NCBI GenBank assembly: GCA_003971905.1
Contig: RSEE01000044.1
Location: forward strand, 62,001-126,000
Length of the DNA stretch: 64,000 bases
Source: Moniliella sp. 'wahieum'
Taxonomy: Eukaryota > Basidiomycota > Moniliellomycetes > Moniliellales > Moniliellaceae
Direction of reading: 5' to 3'
Part shown: positions 57,195 through 64,000 of the stretch, in pieces
Layout of the letters: each line of letters begins with the position of its first letter
How positions within the stretch are numbered: the stretch's first letter is position 1
Notes under the pieces: model-generated
The model's input: the letters and a program-made list of their open reading frames with translations, nothing else
Told to the model about the DNA's origin: nothing
Database searches by the model: none
Translations under genes and position numbers: made by a program

Positions 57195-58432
57195 TGTTGT
57201 GCTGCATACCATTTCCATAGCCATAACTTAAATCGATATCCAAAGCCTGAACCTCATTCTCCATTTTTGCTCCTCTATTATGCCCTTTTACATCGTCTGC
57301 CGTTGTATCCTTGATCCCTTTGGGGTATGAGAAGCTTCTTACCTTGATCGGCATGTTCCAATTGCCAATCGAAGAGGGTAGTTGGGATTTCTGGTGGATC
57401 AAAAAGGCACATTCGTGTTTTCCCCACTTTCGCTAAGGGTGTCCAGTCAATGAACGAAACAGTGACCCCCTGAAAGTCGGCCATCAGTAGGTCGATGACG
57501 CGTGAGTCACCCCTCCACTACCTACGACCAAGAGTCGCGTGGTCTCAGTAAACATGCGCGCGGGATGCTAGGCAACCCCACCCAGTGGACAAAAGGCCCA
57601 CACGTCAAAGAGACGCAACGTAGCCCGATCAACGGGGTTACGATGATATAGGTCGCACCCTCTCTGGACGATGTGCCGGGCGAGGGGGGGGGGGAGCTGG
57701 GCGGCATGTCTGCAAGGCACTGACCTTCGGCGACAACCAGCTGGAAGGGTAAAAATGTTTGCCGCATCGAATGGCTTGTGTTTCCCGCAATGGAGAGGTT
57801 GTGGTCGGCACCGGGATGCAGCCGGGGGTGTTAGCCGGGGGTGGGTGAGGGAGGAGCTTGGGTCTGTGCTGCCGTGGCAAGCTGGGCCTTCGACCTGTTG
57901 GGTTAGGCAAGTTTTGGGCATGCAATGGATAAATGCGAGGTGCCAACAAGTTGGGAAGTGCCCAGTTCCTTGCGGAAAGGAAGCTGGCCGGGAGCGACGA
58001 GCCTGGACCGCACCCCCACCTGGGCTCATACTAGGCGGCTGTCGGGAGACGTATGCACATGGTTCTGACGAAATCTGCAGAAGACTCGAGAGAGTACCAC
58101 AGCACCTCGTTTAACAACTTGTTCACACAAGGCAAGGCCCTAGGACATCTATCACCACGATTTACGATTGATACGTCTAGGGTAAGAAGACGTAAAAATG
58201 ATAGCTAGAGGCATGAGAACAGTAGAGTGGTACGATATACCACACATGCGGAAAGACGTAGGCATGTTGGTGTCCAACCAACACTTTTATCTGCGACGTA
58301 CAGTGGGATGGAATACGACGCATGTTCAGGGAAGTATCCCCACCCAGGGGCGTATGTTATGCAAGCCCAAGAAAAGGATGGAGCGGGGGCGGGGGCGAGG
58401 GAACATATGTGGACGTCCCGCGTGTTACCACA
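57195..58432. other. Intergenic spacer
   Basis: eIF4A 3' flank plus about 1 kb without recognisable genes. Confidence 0.45.
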
Positions 58433-59645
58433 TTAGATGAGGTCCGCAATGTCCATCGGCATCTCCTCAATGTTGGTCGAGTAGAACTTCTCAATCTCGC
58501 GCATCATCGGCAGGTCCTCCTGCGTGACAAAGTTGATCGCCACACCCTTACGACCAAAGCGACCACCACGACCAATGCGGTGAATGTAGTTCTCGCGGTT
58601 GGTCGGCAGGTCGTAGTTAATGACCAGCGACACCTGCTGCACGTCAATGCCACGAGCAAGCAGGTCCGTCGTGATGAGAATGCGCGAGGAGCCCGAGCGG
58701 AACTCTTGCATAATCACGTCACGTTGCGACTGCTCCATATCGCCGTGCATGGCCGAAACGGTGAATTCTTGGCGGGTAAGCTGGTCGGTGAGCCAGTCGA
58801 CCTTGCGGCGCGTGTTGCAGAAGATGACGGCCTGCGTGATGGTGAGCGTCTCGTACAGGTCGCACAGCGTTGCCAGCTTCCAGTCCTCTTTTTCGATCGA
58901 GATAAAGAATTGACGAATACCCTCGAGGGTCAGCTCGTCACGCTTCACCAAGATGCGCACAGGGTCGCGCATAAACTTTTTGGTCACCTCCAGCACATCG
59001 GTGGGCATGGTGGCCGAAAGGAGGACAACTTGGGTGTCCTGCGGAAGACGCTGGAAAATCTCGTACATCTGCTCCTTGAAACCCTTGGAGAGCATCTCGT
59101 CGGCCTCGTCAAGGCAGAACATCTTAAGGTTGCTCGTGACAAAGTGGCCACGGTCAATCATGTCAAATACACGACCAGGCGTGCCAACCACAATGGGGGC
59201 CCTCTTGGAGGCGAGCAATGTCTTCCGAGATACGGGTGCCGCCAACGCAAGCGTGGCAGTTGATCTTGAGGTAGTCACCCAGAGCGAGGACGACCTTCTG
59301 AATCTGAAGCGCCAACTCACGCGTCGGGGCCAGAACAAGGGCTTGGGTCTTGTTGACAGTCTCGTCAATGCGCTGCAGAATGGCAATGGAGAACGTAGCC
59401 GTCTTTCCCGTGCCCGACTGCGCCTGAGCAATCACGTCGTTGCCCTTGACAATGGGAACGATGGCACGGGCTTGGATGGCCGAAGGTTTCTCGAAACCGT
59501 AGGCGTACACACCGTGCACGAGATCGGGCTTGAGTTCCATCGTGTCGAAGTTGTCGACGACCTGGTCCCAGTTGGACTCGATCGTAGGCTCGGCCATAGG
59601 GTCGGTGCTGCCGCCGGCAGCAACGGGGTTATCGGCGCTGGACAT
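58433..59645 (-). CDS. TIF1: Eukaryotic initiation factor eIF4A (DEAD-box helicase)
   Basis: ATP-dependent RNA helicase of the eIF4F cap-binding complex. Start ATG 59645 ([12 protein letters not shown]). Q motif GFEKPSAIQ, Walker [33 protein letters not shown] in CLDEADEML (about 59100), SAT in [40 protein letters not shown] and [13 protein letters not shown]. Ends [11 protein letters not shown]. Length about 400 residues. One frame slip in the LQEGPHIVVGTPG block (about 59195), where two bases are apparently missing. The G+C-rich region upstream is shared with the divergent thioredoxin reductase gene. Confidence 0.97.
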
Positions 59646-60560
59646 ATTGGGCAAAAGGCTGCGGGGGTCTGGATGCTCTCTCCTAATCTAGGAAAGAACC
59701 AAGCAGGGGTGGGAGCGGGGGAGGGTGGCGGCTGGGGAAGGGAAAGACAAGGCGGGAGAGGAGGTCAGCGGCTGTACGGACAAAAGAGAGGCCCAGCTCC
59801 AGGAGGCGGAGGCGGCGGTGATGACGGTAGCGGGCAGCACGGCCAGGATCTGGGGACAGGAGGATAGGATACGCACTGGTGTGGGGCTGAGGTGGTGGTG
59901 GAGACAAGAGGAGCAGGAGGTGGTGCGGCGAGGCTGTTCAGTCGGCTGCGCCTGCGTGCCCTAAAAAAACTGCGAGAGGAACGCCGGACACTGGCGCGGT
60001 GCAGAGGCCTGGGGCAGCGCCAGCCCAAACGGAGGGCGGCGCACTGGCGCCGTGCTGGGCTGGCCAGCTGCAGCCCCCTGGGCCGGAGCGCCTCAGCGGC
60101 CAAAGCGCGCAGGGACCCAGAGCGGCTGCGCGATAAGATACAGGCCTCGTGCTGGGCCCCGGGGGGGACGGGGGCTGGCGCCTGCTGGCTGCTGAGGCGC
60201 TGCCGGGGCGCTGCAGGGGGCAGGGGCCGCGTTGGCAATCGGGGCATCCGTTGCACCGAGATCAGATCGCAGGCTCAAACTTTCAGATGCGTGTCGCCAC
60301 AGATTGCCCCTGGGCCTGGTTAATTAATGGTACCTTGCTCGTCGCAGCGCGTAGCGCGGAACCACAATAGGGACGCAATTCAATTTGAAATGTACAAGTG
60401 CAAGGCGCACCGCTCGCTTGCCTTCTTCGGAAGCTGCTGGCCTGCTCCGGGGTGGGTTGCGCTCAGTACACTTGGCCTTCTGGGAACGAGCCCCTCCCCA
60501 CCTCCCTCGCCCGCACCCGCTCTCCACCTCCGGTCGAGTACTCAGCGCCCCGCATTCAGC
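59646..60560. promoter_or_regulatory. Shared upstream region of eIF4A and thioredoxin reductase
   Basis: 0.9 kb between divergent genes. Purine-rich on the + strand (pyrimidine-rich leader for eIF4A) near 59690-59900. No gene or clear factor site identified. Confidence 0.4.
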
Positions 60561-61833
60561 ATGGCAGCACAGCCAGCACCCCCGGCTGACGCGCCTGCGT
60601 CGTCTGCCACCCTGCCGACCGCCCGCCCCGACCGCCCACGGCACAGCGCTGTCATCATCGGCTCTGGCCCAGCCGGCAACACGGCTGCCATCTATTTGGC
60701 TCGCGCCAACCCACCCCGTCCTCTTTGAGGGCCCTCGCCTCCCCCCGGCCTTGGTTTGGACGACCAAGAGCACCAGGATGTCCCACTCTCCTGCCCCAGC
60801 TCCCGATGCGCCCCGGGCCGGAGGCGACCTGTCCACCACCTCAGAGGTGGGCAACTTCCCTGGCTTTCCAGAGGGCATTTCCGGGCAGGCCATTGTGGAG
60901 AAATTCCGTGCCCAGGCCATCCGGTTTGGGACGACGATTGTTTCGGAGCGAATTGCCAAGATCGACCTTTCTTCTCGCCCCTTTCGCTTTTGGCGAGATC
61001 GTCGGGACCCGTTTGAGGTGGCGCTCGGCGCCCACCCTGTCCCGCCTGCCGAGACGATCGAGGAGGACGCGTACGAATTGGCAGACACGATGATCTATGC
61101 CACTGGTGCGTCCGCCAAGCGGCTTCACTTGCCTGGTGAAGAGTTGTACTGGCAATCGGGCATTTCCACATGTGCAGTGTGCGATGGCGGTGCCCCCATC
61201 TTTCGCGGTAAGACGGTGGTGGTGATTGGGGGCGGGAGTAGTGCGTGTGAAGAGGCGTTGTACTTGACAAGGTATGCGGCCAAGGTGATTGTCTTGGTTC
61301 GGAAATCCCAAATGCGAGCTAGCCCTGTGCTCTTTAAGCGAGTGGCGGCCAATGCGGCGATTGAGGTGCGGTACGAGACGAAGCCATTGAGGCTCAAGGC
61401 GACGAGGACTTGTTGCGTGCGATTCGGGTGCGCAATAACCGAACCGGTGTTGAGACTATATTCCTGCTGCCGGCCTCTTTTATGCGGTGGGGCATGCCCC
61501 GGCTACGTACCTTGTCCGTGGCCAAGTCGATTGCGACGACGACGGATACATCCGCACCACACCGGGAAAGACGCAGACCTCGGTCAAAGGGTTCTTTGCT
61601 GCGGGGGACGTGCAAGATCGGAGATACCGACAAGCAATTACCAGCGCTGGTTCGGGATGGTATGTGTCTTTGGGATCCGCATTCGACGCTTCATTTGTTG
61701 ACCCCCTTTCCTTCATAGCATGGCGGCGCTCGAGGCAGAGCGGCTGATCTCAGAAGACGATGCACTGTTTGGCAAGTTGACCATCGACCAGCTTCGCACC
61801 AATTCAGAATACCAGCACACCCACTTTACCTGA
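60561..61833 (+). CDS. TRR1: Thioredoxin reductase (low molecular weight type)
   Basis: NADPH-dependent flavoenzyme that reduces thioredoxin. Start ATG 60561 ([15 protein letters not shown]). FAD motif [19 protein letters not shown] (about 60655), [24 protein letters not shown], redox-active CAVCDG (61171-61188), NADPH motif [17 protein letters not shown], and second FAD motif [16 protein letters not shown]. The intron 61660-61718 lies before MAALEAERL. Relative to yeast Trr1 it has a Pro/Ala-rich insert of roughly 20-25 residues between LFEG and [15 protein letters not shown], and a longer segment after RPFRFW. The first frame slip is just after LARAN; others lie near 61390 and 61470. Confidence 0.92.
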
Positions 61834-62576
61834 GGCACAGTGCTGGCGGCTTTTTATTGGTTCAGTGGTATGCAGGGAAGTACGACAAATCAGCTGAAGG
61901 CATGCTCCTCTTCTAGTTCCTGGCCTCGCCCTTGTGCTTCAACCAAAATGTTGACGGCGTCTGTGCTTGAGGCAAAAGGGAAAGGGAAAAGAGCAAAGGG
62001 CGAGGATGCAGTGGCCTAGGAGCGGAAGGTGGAACACCTACTGTCCTTCTAGAAACCGCTTGGTCTACGATCGTTTAAGGGGGCCTTGTATACCCCACAA
62101 GGGCCTCTGAGACCTACTGTATCCTAATGAATCATGCAAACCATGGAACATGCAGTCTATATGCCGTATTGAAGAGAATTCCGACCGCCTCAACGCAAGA
62201 GAACTTATTTCTATGACATGCCACATGTGGGAGAAGAGGGGAGAGGGATCAAGTCGATCAACGGCGTAAGATGATGCATCACGTAGATTTACCCAAAGAG
62301 CCAGAGCGTGGCGAATGAACAAGGGGTGTATATAGCGGCCCTCTCGATTTCGGGCATCGCAAGCACCGACGCAAGCTGACCACCCCGAAGTACAGGCAGC
62401 AGGTGCAACAGATCGTGGAATTAAGGCCCCAGATTTGGCAGCAGAACGAAACGGGAATAATGAGGGTGGACCGAGAAGGGGTAGGGGAGTAGGGAGTAGG
62501 GGAGTAGGTATGCACGAACGGTGAAATACAAAAAGGAGAGAGATTAGAAGGAGACAGGGAGGGGGGGGGGGGCAAC
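61834..62576. other. Spacer between convergent genes, with poly-G
   Basis: No gene seen. GGGGAGTAGGGAGTAGGGGAGTAGG repeats near 62480-62510 and a G12 run at 62561-62572. Confidence 0.5.
62561..62572 (+). repeat. Poly-G run
   Basis: Twelve consecutive G, just past the stop of the gene on the other strand; a likely site of length error. Confidence 0.8.
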
Positions 62577-63890
62577 CTAAAATGGTTGTTCAATCTCCTC
62601 GTAAGGGGGAGGCAACTCGCCGTGCTCAACAAGTGGCGACATGGGCAAGCTGGCAGAGCGAACGGAGTGAGGGTGTCGACGGAGACCCTTCATCCCGCTG
62701 TTCTGCGGGTCCAGGGAGGGGCGGGTGGGCGTGTCGGGCGTAGAGGAGCGGCGGGGAACAAGGCCGAAGCGCGCGAGCAGACTCGGCTCGGGCTTTGGGG
62801 GGAAGACGCCAGTGCTCCCGAGACAGAAGCAACGCTGGTTCCTGGACTTGTAGTTGGACTCAGTGCATGCGTGTCGGGGGAGAGTGAAATCGACAGCCGA
62901 GACGACGAGGCAGGATCCAGCGTCAAGGGCGAGGAACCAGCGACAGAGGGACGGGGGGAGCGAGTAAAGGAGAAGCTGGGCCTTGAGGAAGTGCGGATGG
63001 CCCGTGGGCCAACCTGGGCTTCTGACCCGACGGATTCTTGCTGGGAATCAATGGAGGCACGTAGATTGGGGTTGGAAGTGGCGAAGGCGAAGGCCGACGC
63101 GGAGGGACATGACGCGCAAACCCACCCCACTCACTCCACTCGTGGGCGGAAGCAGAGGCAGCAACCGAGGTAGATGCCTGCTCTCGAGGCGGGTCGTGGT
63201 AGTTCAGCACATTAACAGAGTGCATGATCCACATTTCTGACAACTCCTCCCTGTTCTCTGCCAGGTCAGGATGAAGCGCGGCATGGCGAAAGAGAGCGTG
63301 CTGTTCTCGCCGTTCCCGTTGTGCGGCTCGACTGGATTGATCTCGAGGAGGGGGATTGCCCGCCCGGGAGCGCTCGGCGCGAGTGGGTGGTAAAGTGTCA
63401 CGCCCAGTCGACCCAGTGGATTGATCGCGGTGGGGACGAGGGCGGGGACGAGACTGAGGGTGTGCGCTTCGAGTGGTGGAGGCCGTGGGGGGGCATTCAC
63501 ATATTCGTCGGACGTGGGCGGGGCAGTGTTGGGCGTCTCAACAGGGGCGGTGGCGACCAGCGCATCGGCCGAAACGCGGCGGAGCTTGAGACTGGGAACG
63601 AATTTACGGGCCATTACTTTGCGCATGCGCCGCCTCTGGTCAGGGGGTGACGCTGGGGGGCACTCGGCGTGCTTGAGAGCAGGGGCCGAAGGGGCGCGGG
63701 CGTGGGCGTGCTGCGGCTGGGGCATGCTGGGCAGGATGGACAAATGGTCCCGATAGGATGGGCAGGGCTGGGAGGAGAAGGAGAAGGAGGAGATGCGAGA
63801 GGTGTTGATGGTGGTCGACCAGACCGGTGGGCGTCGGGCAGAAGTAGACAATGGAATGGAAGGACGCGCCAAAGGAGGCTGGAGCAGCAC
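62577..63890 (-). CDS. Unrecognised Ser/Pro-rich protein with C-terminal PPPY motif
   Basis: The stop is at 62577 and the last residues read HGELPPPYEEIEQPF, a PPxY motif of the kind bound by WW domains of Rsp5/Nedd4 ligases. Upstream, in shifting frames, are Ser/Pro-rich segments, ELSEMWIMHSVNVLNYHDPP (about 63190-63240) and RKVMARKFVPSLKLRRVSADALV (about 63560-63625). This could be an arrestin-like or other Rsp5 adaptor, but no arrestin fold is visible. The start is uncertain (63890, about 63722, or beyond the window). At least three frame slips. Confidence 0.5.
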
Positions 63891-64000
63891 GGCGTGCGGC
63901 GGGTACTGGCGCCATGCCGCAGAGGGGCGGGGCAGCAGCGGGGACCAGCCATCGACTGTGCGTCCCGGCCGAGCGCGAGCTGCTGCTGCCGTGGCGGCGC

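Noticed and set aside
58322-59867. Two ~300-codon + strand frames opposite eIF4A
   Set aside because: Antisense shadows of the helicase; no independent motifs.
1-64000. Retroelement, virus-like element or CRISPR array
   Set aside because: No reverse transcriptase, integrase, capsid-type or long terminal repeat signal was seen, and no spacer-repeat array.

Overview
This is nuclear DNA of a fungus, most likely a basidiomycete. Genes are dense and carry short introns (about 50-100 nt) with GT..AG ends and CTGAC/CTAAC-type branch sites. The gene set is fungal: a KRE6/SKN1-type glucan synthesis protein, chitin synthase, an OCH1-type mannosyltransferase, a Mis13/DSN1 kinetochore protein, ORM, a Spo71/Mug56-like PH protein and sulfide:quinone oxidoreductase. 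Two convincing tRNA genes each have a 26-nt intron. I cannot place the genus.

Layout. 1-3349: unresolved coding-like scraps, a tRNA-like element and repeat-rich spacer. 3350-15234 (+): a wall-associated run of KRE6/SKN1-like GH16, a GH16-acyltransferase-3 fusion, the calcium sensor NCS1 and chitin synthase. 16168-40222, almost all (-): Mis13/DSN1, OCH1-like mannosyltransferase, Spo71-like protein, sulfide:quinone oxidoreductase, NADPH-P450 reductase, a tandem double-Sec14 protein, and a RING+CCCH makorin-like protein; one hypothetical (+) gene lies at 37656. 41650-46776: two divergent zinc alcohol dehydrogenase paralogues. 47331-51181: a PhnP-like metallo-hydrolase, then RPL16 and RPL32 head to head. 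52113-61833: ORM, tRNA-Arg, a secreted alpha/beta hydrolase, tRNA-Val, eIF4A and thioredoxin reductase. The right edge holds an unrecognised PPPY-ended protein.

Most protein genes, including single-copy-type essential ones (RPL32, eIF4A, ORM, chitin synthase), are split by one- or two-base indels, many in homopolymers. This looks like residual long-read assembly error rather than mass pseudogenisation, so I annotate these as whole genes and note the frame breaks. The P450 reductase is different: it has an in-frame stop and lacks about 110 residues covering the NADPH-binding core.

The 0.4-2.8 kb spacers are not featureless. They repeatedly carry GATCGAT/ATCATCG strings, AACGTT palindromes and CTGAG-rich tracts. 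The most notable biology is the GH16-acyltransferase fusion beside KRE6 and chitin synthase, the tandem Sec14 protein, and the bidirectional ribosomal-protein promoter. I found no viral element, LTR element or CRISPR array.
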